From NCBI RefSeq assembly GCF_003061025.1, contig NZ_QAIL01000133.1:1-35867 (forward strand): a DNA stretch of 35,867 nt, in the 5' to 3' direction. The translations under genes and the position numbers were made by a program. Below, in pieces: positions 1 to 7,011 of the stretch (position 1 is its first letter; the number at the start of each line of letters is the position of its first letter). The stretch comes from Pedobacter sp. HMWF019. GTDB lineage: Bacteria > Bacteroidota > Bacteroidia > Sphingobacteriales > Sphingobacteriaceae. The notes beneath the pieces are model-generated. The model did no database searches, was not told where the DNA came from, and saw nothing but the letters and a program-made list of their open reading frames with translations.

Positions 1-260
1 ATTAAATACTCTTTACCTTCGATGGTTACTTCTGTACCACCGTATTTGCTGTATAAAACCTGATCTCCAACTTTAACGCTCAAAGGAATTAAATTTCCAG
101 TCTGGTCTGCATATTTACCCGGACCAACTGCTACTACTACTCCTTGTTGAGGTTTTTCTTTAGCGGTATCAGGGATATAGATACCTGAAGCTGTTTTTTC
201 TTCTGCAGCGGCAGCTTCAACAACTACTCTATCTGCATTAGGTTTAAAGTTTAAAGCCAT
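1..260 (-). CDS. groES: GroES co-chaperonin (10 kDa), 3' end cut by window edge
   Basis: Reading the minus strand from ATG at 260 gives an open frame starting [16 protein letters not shown] and continuing to the window edge, about 86 residues of an expected 90-95. It contains the family's mobile-loop region ([21 protein letters not shown]), followed by VVAVGPGKY and the [14 protein letters not shown] strand typical of Cpn10. GroES caps the GroEL folding chamber in the cytoplasm; groEL would be expected just beyond position 1 on the same strand. The gene lies downstream of the secG operon but is separated from it by a strong terminator, so it very likely has its own promoter. Identification is secure; only the last few residues are missing. 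Confidence 0.97.
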   Translation of the reverse strand, partial: MALNFKPNADRVVVEAAAAEEKTASGIYIPDTAKEKPQQGVVVAVGPGKYADQTGNLIPLSVKVGDQVLYSKYGGTEVTIEGKEYL

Positions 261-357
261 AACTTATTCTTAAATTTAAATTTTATATTAAATATGAAAA
301 GCGCATAATACGCCGTACTCATAGTATCAGTTTTTATGCCAAGCCCCTATAGCTTGC

Positions 358-365
358 CAAATTTA
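358..365 (-). promoter_or_regulatory. Possible -7 element of groES promoter (TAAATTTG)
   Basis: On the minus strand TAAATTTG matches the Bacteroidota -7 consensus TAnnTTTG exactly. It sits about 97 bp upstream of the groES start and downstream of the secG terminator. No TTTG is found at the expected -33 distance. Two TTGGCA motifs follow within 25 bp on the same strand. The match is seen directly; promoter function is inference. Confidence 0.35.
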
Positions 366-416
366 CACAGCCTTGTCAGCTAATGCTTTGAGGTGTTTAC
401 GTTTTGTGTCAGAGTG

Positions 417-437
417 GCAGAAAGCAGAAAGCAGAAA
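417..437. repeat. Three tandem copies of GCAGAAA
   Basis: GCAGAAA occurs three times head to tail (417-423, 424-430, 431-437) and the last copy runs into the left arm of the adjacent hairpin. On the minus strand it reads as pyrimidine-rich TTTCTGC repeats right after the hairpin, so it may act as the T-rich tail of the secG terminator. Confidence 0.7.
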
Positions 438-469
438 GCCCGTTAAGAGTAAATCTTAACGGGCTTTCT
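433..469 (-). terminator. Strong hairpin terminator downstream of secG
   Basis: Arms 433-448 and 454-469 form a perfect 16-bp stem with a 5-nt loop. It begins about 22 bp after the secG stop on the minus strand and is followed there by pyrimidine-rich TTTCTGC repeats. It separates the secG operon from groES. Confidence 0.8.
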
Positions 470-490
470 ATATGGGTTAATGGAACCGTC

Positions 491-853
491 TTATTTAACT
501 GGCTTACTTTGGTCAGCAGGAGTCGGTGCCGGAGCAGGTTTCTGTGTATTGTTTGCCGGTAATTGTCCAAGCGGAGAAGGTGCAACAGTTTTATCCAACT
601 GTTCCTGAATCTTGGAAGGTCCCGATCCTGTATTTCCTGTTTTTGCAATTGTGGTTACAGTTAAAGAAATCACAACGATTAAAGTCAGACAAATCCATGT
701 ACCTTTTTCCAGAACATCACCTGTACGCTGAACCCCAAACATGTTACTTCCCGAACCACCTGTAGCTAAACCACCACCTTTAGGGTTTTGTATCAAAACA
801 AACAGGCCTAATGCGATGCAAATGATGATCAATAAAATAATTAAAAAAATCAT
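491..853 (-). CDS. secG: Preprotein translocase subunit SecG
   Basis: A 120-residue protein with the SecG layout: a hydrophobic helix at residues 2-20 (MIFLIILLIIICIALGLFVL), the conserved IQNPKGGGLATGGSGSNMFG loop, a second helix at about 54-73, and a long low-complexity tail rich in Pro, Ala and Gln. SecG assists SecYE in the inner membrane and works with SecA, whose gene is also in this window (23795-27100). Its start lies 14 nt after the stop of the acidic TPR-like gene, so it looks like the last gene of the miaB-lptE operon, ending at the 433-469 terminator. The C-terminal tail (about residues 80-120) is longer than in E. coli SecG and looks disordered. Confidence 0.95.
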   Translation of the reverse strand: MIFLIILLIIICIALGLFVLIQNPKGGGLATGGSGSNMFGVQRTGDVLEKGTWICLTLIVVISLTVTTIAKTGNTGSGPSKIQEQLDKTVAPSPLGQLPANNTQKPAPAPTPADQSKPVK

Positions 854-867
854 AGTCGTTTATATAG

Positions 868-1890
868 TTAAATTTTCTTTTCTAAAGATTGGATAAGGTC
901 GGCAAAGTAACGGCTTTTTTCTGGAAACTTCAAACTTAATTTTTGATAAGTATCTATTGCCTTGTGATAAAGCATTTGTTCAATATAGATTTTGGCCAGG
1001 GTTTCCGACACCAGGTCATTGTGGTCTTCGGCACTTTTCTTTGCTTTGTTCTCATTGTCGATCTGCTCTGCCTTCGGAGGGCTGATTTGTGGATCCTTTT
1101 TCAGGAAATTGTCAATGATCTCCGTTTCTTTATGATCAATGGGTTTTGCCTGTATGGTATTGCTAGTCACTTCATCCGCATCAAACGGACTTTGAAGGTG
1201 AAATATATGTTCTACATACTGCTGCTGCAGCTCACCAGGATTATTGCTTTTTTTAGGGGAGGCGTAAGGTTGAAAAATTGACTGATGCTCTTTTCGGGTC
1301 TTGGCCAACCACCATAAAAAGGTATAAGGTAAGGTATCGTCATGATAATTGCTCACGGTTACCGTCTCTTCGGGCTGAACATCGGCAGGAGGAGCAACCT
1401 CTTCCCTGGAATCTTCAGGGGCAAATTTTTCTTCGAAAGCAAAGAAGTCAACAGACATACCCTCTAATACAAAGTCATCCTCAATAGTCTCTATTCTTGA
1501 AGAAGGATCATCCTGGGCAGGAGGGGGCTGATGAGCAGCAGTCCGAAAATCTTCCACATTCAATTCTGAAATTTCTTCAAATATTTCCTCTTCTTCTTCC
1601 TCTTCGGGATTTGACTGAGGGACCGCACCGATCAATTCAATATCTCTCTGAAGTGGCCATTCCTGCTGTTCCAGTACTTTGTGAAGTAAGGACCCATTGG
1701 TATAAAATGCAGCCCTATTCCTTGAACGCTCATCAGTGGTATTTGCTTTTGCCGACAGCAGATGCAGGGGCTGGAAATAAGGATACAGCCTTGTCAGATC
1801 TTCTAATAAAGAAATATCCTGCTGATCTGCCAGATTTGGCTCGGCAAGTAATATTGAAAGTCTATCTTGTCTATTTTTTTCCAGCTCCAC
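868..1890 (-). CDS. Acidic TPR-like protein of the lptE-secG operon, function unknown
   Basis: A 340-residue soluble-looking protein with no signal peptide. The start is a GTG at 1890: the only nearby upstream in-frame ATG (1917) hits a stop after five codons. Residues 1-90 resemble helical-repeat sequence (DLTRLYPYFQPLHLLSAKA). Residues 96-110 are a run of Glu, within a broadly acidic and probably disordered middle region. The last 45 residues (LVSETLAKIYIEQMLYHKAIDTYQKLSLKFPEKSRYFADLI) match a single TPR hairpin well. It lies 32 nt after lptE and 14 nt before secG. Homologues at this position in other Bacteroidota are, as I recall, annotated only as hypothetical or TPR proteins. A scaffolding role near the secretion or LPS machinery is speculation from context. 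Confidence 0.85.
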   Translation of the reverse strand: MELEKNRQDRLSILLAEPNLADQQDISLLEDLTRLYPYFQPLHLLSAKANTTDERSRNRAAFYTNGSLLHKVLEQQEWPLQRDIELIGAVPQSNPEEEEEEEIFEEISELNVEDFRTAAHQPPPAQDDPSSRIETIEDDFVLEGMSVDFFAFEEKFAPEDSREEVAPPADVQPEETVTVSNYHDDTLPYTFLWWLAKTRKEHQSIFQPYASPKKSNNPGELQQQYVEHIFHLQSPFDADEVTSNTIQAKPIDHKETEIIDNFLKKDPQISPPKAEQIDNENKAKKSAEDHNDLVSETLAKIYIEQMLYHKAIDTYQKLSLKFPEKSRYFADLIQSLEKKI

Positions 1891-1922
1891 GTTGCTAAGT
1901 TAGGGATTGAAATTCATTTAGT

Positions 1923-2429
1923 TTACCACTGAGCAAAAGCCCTGTTAAAAATATCGTCTATCAGCATCACATTCACATCTTTAATCAGTTGGGGTTCAAG
2001 TTGCTGTATCGTCGATCCGTTTAACGGGAAATTTTTAAACTTGGTAAAAGTCTCTTCAAAACTCTGTTTCGGATTGATGTTATTGGTGTATTTTGCCGTA
2101 ATGGTAATCGTGATCCTGTTGGTTCCAGGGGTAAGTTGCTGATTATCCGTGATGGTTACGGGTACAATCTCATAATTGGTAATTCGACCCTCAATCGTTG
2201 CATCGGCCTCATTTTGACTAAGGCTTAAACGGGTCTGTTCCCGGATGCGTTTCTTCAGCGCTTCAGTGAAATCCTGACTTAATGTTGGGATAACAAGGGG
2301 TGCATTGTTCTCAAAGAACTGTACATTGATGGTTTTCATGTTGTCTGGAATGGAAATCCCTTTCAAACTGACCGAACAGGAATTGAACATAACCACAATA
2401 AGTACGAGCAGTATCGATAATTTCTTCAT
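1923..2429 (-). CDS. lptE: LPS-assembly lipoprotein LptE
   Basis: A 168-residue lipoprotein: positively charged start MKKLS, hydrophobic core, and lipobox ending FNSC, so Cys18 is the likely lipidated residue. The mature part (VSLKGISIPDNMKTINVQFFENNAPL ... LSQDFTEALKKRIREQTRL ... ADATIEGRITNYEI) matches the Bacteroidota LptE family. LptE plugs the LptD barrel that inserts lipopolysaccharide into the outer membrane. The ATG lies one base after the stop of the sigma-54 regulator gene, implying translational coupling. No lptD is in this window. Family assignment rests on the recognisable sequence pattern and the conserved gene order. Confidence 0.85.
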   Translation of the reverse strand: MKKLSILLVLIVVMFNSCSVSLKGISIPDNMKTINVQFFENNAPLVIPTLSQDFTEALKKRIREQTRLSLSQNEADATIEGRITNYEIVPVTITDNQQLTPGTNRITITITAKYTNNINPKQSFEETFTKFKNFPLNGSTIQQLEPQLIKDVNVMLIDDIFNRAFAQW

Positions 2430-2430
2430 A

Positions 2431-3663
2431 TTAATTCAAATTCAATTCCTTAATCTTTCTGTACAATGTCCGTTCGGAGATACCCAGTTCCTGCGCGGCA
2501 AATTTACGTTTGCCTTTGTGCTTCTTTAATGCTTTTTTGATCAGATCAGATTCCTTGTCAATTAAAGACAGGGATTCTTCTACTTCTTCTGCATCGTGTG
2601 CATAATTATACTCTACAGGAGTATTGGATACGGGCTTTTTTATGGTCAGCGTGGGTTCCAGACCAGAACCCAGTTCTGCATCCTGGTAAAGCTGATTGAT
2701 GAAGTGAGGGTTGTCTGCAATAATATGAGATGTATTTCCTCCGCTCTGGATAATCTCTGCAACCAATTTCTTAAGCTCCATCATATCCTTTTTCATATCA
2801 AAAAGAACTTTGTACAGGATGTCACGTTCTGTAAAATCTTCTTTATTGTGCTGTCCGCTTAAGGCAGGCAGATTGCCGGAACTTTCATTAGGAATGTAGT
2901 TCAGCAGGGCCTGTGCAGTTACATTTCTGTCTTTTTCCAGTACACAGATTTGCTCTGCAATATTTTTTAACTGGCGCACATTACCAGGCCAGCTGTAATT
3001 GCTGAGCATTTGTATGGCATCTGGTTCCAGTTGAATGCCCGGACTGCGGTATTTATCACTAAAATCTGCCGAAAATTTTCTGAACAGTAAATAAATATCC
3101 TCTTTACGCTCATGCAGGGCAGGTATCCTCAAAGGGACAGTGTTTAAGCGATAATAAAGATCCTCGCGGAACTTTCCTGACTTTACACGGTTGTAAACAT
3201 CCACATTGGTGGCTGCAATAATTCTTACGTCCGTTTTTTGTACTTTGGAAGAACCCACCCTAAGATATTCTCCACTTTCCAGTACCCTCAGCAAACGGGC
3301 CTGGGTACCCAATGGAAGTTCTGCTACCTCATCAAGAAATATAGTACCTCCGTTGGCCACTTCAAAATAACCTTTCCGGGCTTCGTGAGCACCAGTAAAA
3401 GATCCTTTCTCATGTCCAAATAATTCCGAATCAATTGTTCCTTCGGGAATAGCCCCACAGTTCACGGCGATAAATGCCCCGTGTTTTCTGGCACTCAACT
3501 GATGTATGATGTGCGAAAAAACTTCCTTGCCACTACCACTTTCTCCTGTAATTAAAACAGACATATCTGTAGGAGCAACTTGTCTGGCAGTATCTATGGC
3601 CCGGTTCAAAAGAGGAGAGCCCCCAATAATCCCGAAGCGGTTTTTAATGTCTTGTATATCCAT
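2431..3663 (-). CDS. Sigma-54-dependent transcriptional activator, AAA+ plus Fis HTH, no sensor domain
   Basis: A 410-residue bacterial enhancer-binding protein. Walker A is GESGSGKE (residues 40-47), the sigma-54 contact loop reads GSFTGA (87-92, the usual GAFTGA with Ala to Ser), Walker B is GGTIFLDEV (D111, E112), and an arginine-finger region follows (FREDLYYRLN). SWPGNVRQL lies in the lid domain. The C-terminus is a Fis-type helix-turn-helix (FAAQELGISERTLYRKIKELNLN). The AAA+ module begins almost at residue 1, so there is no receiver, GAF or PAS input domain; activity is probably set by expression level or a partner. It is 3 nt from miaB and 1 nt from lptE, inside one operon. This gene order recurs in Bacteroidota, but its regulon is unknown to me. 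Confidence 0.93.
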   Translation of the reverse strand: MDIQDIKNRFGIIGGSPLLNRAIDTARQVAPTDMSVLITGESGSGKEVFSHIIHQLSARKHGAFIAVNCGAIPEGTIDSELFGHEKGSFTGAHEARKGYFEVANGGTIFLDEVAELPLGTQARLLRVLESGEYLRVGSSKVQKTDVRIIAATNVDVYNRVKSGKFREDLYYRLNTVPLRIPALHERKEDIYLLFRKFSADFSDKYRSPGIQLEPDAIQMLSNYSWPGNVRQLKNIAEQICVLEKDRNVTAQALLNYIPNESSGNLPALSGQHNKEDFTERDILYKVLFDMKKDMMELKKLVAEIIQSGGNTSHIIADNPHFINQLYQDAELGSGLEPTLTIKKPVSNTPVEYNYAHDAEEVEESLSLIDKESDLIKKALKKHKGKRKFAAQELGISERTLYRKIKELNLN

Positions 3664-3666
3664 ATA

Positions 3667-5097
3667 TTAATCTGCTATTCTGCCCAATAAGGTAGCTGAA
3701 GTACAACGTTCAATGAATACGTTCAGATATTGCCCTGCTTTAATTTCTTCAGAGGCCGGGAAAACAACCATTGCGTTCTGGTCTGTCCTGCCACAATAGT
3801 CTTTATCTGATTTTTTAGAAGGACCTTCGACCAGAATGCGGAGTGTTTTACCTACATTTTGCTGCAACCTGTATAAGGACCATTCCTGTTGTTTAAGCAG
3901 AATCTCACTTAACCTGCGTCTTTTTACCTCGTCAGGAATATCATCTTCCAGTTTTCTTGCAGCCAGCGTACCGGGTCTTTCAGAATAACTGAAGGTAAAA
4001 GCAAAATCATAACCCACATAATCCATCATGGTCAGCGTTTCCTGATGCTCTTCTTCTGTTTCGGTACAGAAACCTGCAATGATATCAGAAGAGATGGCAC
4101 AGTCTGGAATGATGTTTCTGATGGCGTCTATCCGGTTGATGTACCATTCACGTGTATATGTACGGTTCATCAGGTCCAGGACCCTGCTGCTTCCGGATTG
4201 AACAGGAAGGTGGATATAATTGCAAATATTATCGTATTTGGCGATAGTGTATAAAACTTCATCGGTAATATCTTTAGGATGTGAGGTAGAGAAACGAATC
4301 CGGATTTCAGGGCTGATTAATGCCACTTTCTCCAGGAGTTGGGCAAAGTTAACCTCAATTTCAGCATTTTCTGCAGCATCTGCCCCCTTCCATTTATAGG
4401 AGTCAACATTTTGCCCAAGTAAGGTCACTTCTTTATAACCCTTATCAAACAAATCCTGTGCTTCAGCTAAAATAGAATGTGGATCCCTGCTGCGCTCCCT
4501 TCCGCGGGTAAAAGGAACCACGCAAAAAGAGCACATATTGTCGCAGCCCCGCATAATCGAAATAAAAGCAGTAATGCCATTTCCATTTAAACGCACCGGG
4601 CTGATGTCTGCATAAGTTTCTTCTCTTGACAGGAGTACATTGATGGCTTTTTGCCCGTCTTCTACCTGACCAATCAGCTGTGGAAGATCACGATAAGCAT
4701 CAGGTCCAACTACAACATCTACCAGTTTTTCTTCTTCTAAAAACTTTGATTTTAAGCGCTCGGCCATACAGCCCAGTACACCTACGATGAGTTTTGGATT
4801 GCGGCGTTTTTCGACACCAAACTGAGAAAGACGGTTTCTAACCCGTTGTTCTGCATTCTCTCTGATGGAGCAGGTATTGATGAACACCACATCCGCTTCT
4901 TTATAATCCCCGGTGGTTTCAAAACCCTGGTCCAGCAAGATAGATGCTACGATTTCACTGTCTGCAAAATTCATTTGGCAACCATAACTTTCGATATAGA
5001 GCTTTCTGCCGTTGCGCTTTGCGGGTGCATCTATTACTAAAGCCTCGCCCTGGCGTCCTTCATCGTGTGTCTTATCTGTTAGCTGTAAATCAATCAT
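3667..5097 (-). CDS. miaB: tRNA-2-methylthio-N6-dimethylallyladenosine synthase MiaB
   Basis: A 476-residue radical-SAM methylthiotransferase. The N-terminal UPF0004 domain carries the three auxiliary-cluster cysteines C40 (SYGCQMN), C76 ([10 protein letters not shown]) and C110 (GCMAERL). The radical SAM CxxxCxxC motif is C185, C189 and C192 ([19 protein letters not shown]). The C-terminus is a TRAM RNA-binding domain (about 410-476). MiaB adds the 2-methylthio group to i6A37 in tRNAs reading UNN codons. The N-terminal extension of about 30 residues before KLYIESYGC is normal for this phylum. It is the first gene of the minus-strand operon and has a recognisable promoter directly upstream. 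Confidence 0.98.
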   Translation of the reverse strand: MIDLQLTDKTHDEGRQGEALVIDAPAKRNGRKLYIESYGCQMNFADSEIVASILLDQGFETTGDYKEADVVFINTCSIRENAEQRVRNRLSQFGVEKRRNPKLIVGVLGCMAERLKSKFLEEEKLVDVVVGPDAYRDLPQLIGQVEDGQKAINVLLSREETYADISPVRLNGNGITAFISIMRGCDNMCSFCVVPFTRGRERSRDPHSILAEAQDLFDKGYKEVTLLGQNVDSYKWKGADAAENAEIEVNFAQLLEKVALISPEIRIRFSTSHPKDITDEVLYTIAKYDNICNYIHLPVQSGSSRVLDLMNRTYTREWYINRIDAIRNIIPDCAISSDIIAGFCTETEEEHQETLTMMDYVGYDFAFTFSYSERPGTLAARKLEDDIPDEVKRRRLSEILLKQQEWSLYRLQQNVGKTLRILVEGPSKKSDKDYCGRTDQNAMVVFPASEEIKAGQYLNVFIERCTSATLLGRIAD

Positions 5098-5122
5098 ATA
5101 TAGTTACTCTTTATTGGGACTC

Positions 5123-5155
5123 CAAAAATACATAAATAATTTCGTAAATGACAAA
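5123..5155 (-). promoter_or_regulatory. Promoter of the miaB-lptE-secG operon (TTTG-N21-TATTTTTG)
   Basis: On the minus strand TTTG (5152-5155) is followed after 21 nt by TATTTTTG (5123-5130), a full match to the Bacteroidota housekeeping promoter (-33 TTTG or TTG, -7 TAnnTTTG). The predicted transcription start near 5117 leaves a leader of about 20 nt before miaB ATG at 5097. Confidence 0.6.
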
Positions 5156-5156
5156 G

Positions 5157-5172
5157 TGGCAGAGATATTGTA
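5157..5172 (+). promoter_or_regulatory. Sigma-54-like promoter motif before the AsmA-like pair
   Basis: TGGCAGAGATATTGTA aligns to the sigma-54 consensus TGGCAC-N5-TTGCW with the GG and the -12 dinucleotide at correct spacing. The -12 reads GT instead of GC, and the last C of the -24 box is G. The predicted start near 5183 would leave only about 11 nt before the ATG at 5194 (17 nt to the ATG at 5200). It could be a chance match. Confidence 0.25.
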
Positions 5173-5193
5173 CAGATTCTGTTTCTAGATTGG

Positions 5194-6951
5194 ATGCTTA
5201 TGACCAAAAAACGAAAAATGTCTGGAATATGGAAATGGATCATTGTCTCCTTTCTGTCTCTGTTTCTGCTTGTCGGAGCAGCTGTTATGTATTTTAGTGT
5301 TAAATGGAAACCACGAATTACTAAAAGGATCAAGACGGAAGTATACAATGGGTCACATCATTTATATAAAATAGATTTTAAAGACATTCATTTAAATATA
5401 CTCCTTGGAAATGTAACGCTGGATACCCTTACACTGATACCGGATACCGCTGAATTTCGTATGTTAAGAGACTATGGTCTGGCCCCTTCCAACATCTTCC
5501 AGGTAAAGCTGGCCCACCTCAAGATTTCGGGAGTATCCATACTGAAAGCCTATTTTAAAAAGAAAATAGATATTTCCAGTATTCTTCTGGACCAGCCGTC
5601 TGTGCATATGATCCATAATGATGTGGCAAGGAAGAAGAAAGAAGAAGGACCCTCTCTGTTTGAGATGCTTTCGGGAACATTTAAATCTGTGCATGTAGGA
5701 CAAATTAAGATGAACAATGCTGATATAGACTATATCAGCGGAACCAATTGGGAGAAACTGCATCAGATCAGACATTTCAATCTTAGGGTAGAAGATTTGT
5801 TGCTGGATTCTGCTTCCAGACATGACCCAGCCCGATTTTATTATGCAAAAGATGTCGCGTTTGAACTGTTTGGTTACAGCGCACTCAGTAAAGATAAAAT
5901 GTATACGATGAAGATAGATACCCTTCGGGGTTCTGCTACTGGTGGAATGCTGAAAATCAGGGGGCTTAAAATGATTCCAATGTATTCGGAGCTGGAGTTT
6001 ACACGCAAATATAAAGTACAAAAAGACCGTTATAACCTGGACTTTTCTGCCCTGGATTTTAAAGGGCTTAATTTTACCCGGCTGGATGACGAAGGCCGGC
6101 TACATGCCAGTTCTCTCCAGATAGGTCCTGGAAAAGCAGCCGTCTTTATGAACCGGGAACTTCCGCCTCCTTCTTTTGATAAAGGAAGGAATTATCCGCA
6201 CATTGCCCTTCAGCGTTTGCCTTTGCAGTTGTTGATTGATACGGTACAGCTGGACCATATAGATGTAGCCTATACGGAGTACAACCCCATTGCCAAAGAA
6301 AAGGGAACTGTCAAACTGGACCATTTGCACGGACAATTGCTCAACATCACCAACGACACATTGCAATTGCCTAAAAAAAATCATGCCTATGCTGATCTGC
6401 GCACAAGAATTATGAAAGCGGCCGATCTGCATGTAAAAATTGATTTTAACCTTGAGGATAAGAATGGCGCTTTTCACTATTCAGGTAATGTTGGTCCGAT
6501 GGATATGGTCGCGCTAAATCCTTTGGCTAAATCGCTTGGACTGGTTAAAATTGAGCAGGGGAAAGTGCAGAAAGCTGATTTTGATATTCAGGCCAATCTT
6601 CAGGGCTCAAAGGGAACGATGCACTTTTACTACAAAGACCTTAAAGTTTCTTTACTTAAAGAAGGAGAGGACGGCGCGCCGGCTAAGAAAAGGGGTTTTT
6701 TATCCTTTTTGGCGAATAAACTGGTGATCATTGACGCCAACCCTTCTGAGGGTAAAGCCCTTCGGACTGCAAATATTGTTTTTCAGCGCAGTCCGGCAGC
6801 TTCTTTTTTTAATTTGCTCTGGAAAGGTGTTTTTGTGGGCATGCGAGAGACTATAGGAATAGGGATGGTGGAAGTCAAAAGTCCGGAAAAAGCCTATGAG
6901 AAAGTCAAAGAAAAAAAGAAACAACGTCTGGAAAAGAAAACAAAAGGCTAG
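5194..6951 (+). CDS. AsmA-like membrane-anchored protein, first tandem paralog
   Basis: A 585-residue protein with one N-terminal membrane anchor (residues 10-31, IWKWIIVSFLSLFLLVGAAVMYF) and a large beta-rich remainder with repeated amphipathic strands (HLYKIDFKDIHLNILLGNVTLDTLTLIPD; LQIGPGKAAVF). This is the pattern of the AsmA/DUF748 superfamily of envelope proteins, some of which bridge lipids across the periplasm. The C-terminus has a conserved block RGFLSFLANKLVI ... SFFNLLWKGVFVGMRETIGI and then a Lys-rich tail. It is clearly paralogous to the next gene, which starts 60 nt downstream. An alternative ATG is at 5200. Substrate and partners cannot be read from sequence. Confidence 0.8.
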   Translation: MLMTKKRKMSGIWKWIIVSFLSLFLLVGAAVMYFSVKWKPRITKRIKTEVYNGSHHLYKIDFKDIHLNILLGNVTLDTLTLIPDTAEFRMLRDYGLAPSNIFQVKLAHLKISGVSILKAYFKKKIDISSILLDQPSVHMIHNDVARKKKEEGPSLFEMLSGTFKSVHVGQIKMNNADIDYISGTNWEKLHQIRHFNLRVEDLLLDSASRHDPARFYYAKDVAFELFGYSALSKDKMYTMKIDTLRGSATGGMLKIRGLKMIPMYSELEFTRKYKVQKDRYNLDFSALDFKGLNFTRLDDEGRLHASSLQIGPGKAAVFMNRELPPPSFDKGRNYPHIALQRLPLQLLIDTVQLDHIDVAYTEYNPIAKEKGTVKLDHLHGQLLNITNDTLQLPKKNHAYADLRTRIMKAADLHVKIDFNLEDKNGAFHYSGNVGPMDMVALNPLAKSLGLVKIEQGKVQKADFDIQANLQGSKGTMHFYYKDLKVSLLKEGEDGAPAKKRGFLSFLANKLVIIDANPSEGKALRTANIVFQRSPAASFFNLLWKGVFVGMRETIGIGMVEVKSPEKAYEKVKEKKKQRLEKKTKG

Positions 6952-7011
6952 AGGCCTGGCGTATTCTGTATGGATAAAATTGTATCTTAGAAAAGATATT
7001 TGCCTTAACAA

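Noticed and set aside
326-341. Possible sigma-54 promoter upstream of groES (TGGCAT...CTGAT on the minus strand)
   Set aside because: The -24 half is good but the -12 dinucleotide is GA rather than GC or GT, and a TAnnTTTG element lies just upstream; not enough to call.
409-765. Small frames overlapping secG in other frames and strands
   Set aside because: They overlap the well-supported secG gene and its terminator and show no conserved pattern.
943-1898. Plus-strand open frames (943-1281, 1278-1487, 1497-1898) opposite the acidic TPR gene
   Set aside because: They are antisense to a gene with credible composition and a TPR motif, lack any family motif, and their amino acid content reflects complementing acidic codons.
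1900-1917. In-frame ATG upstream of the acidic TPR gene giving a six-codon mini-frame (ATG to TAA)
   Set aside because: It terminates after five sense codons and shows no sign of being a regulatory leader peptide; noted only because it fixes the GTG start of the gene.
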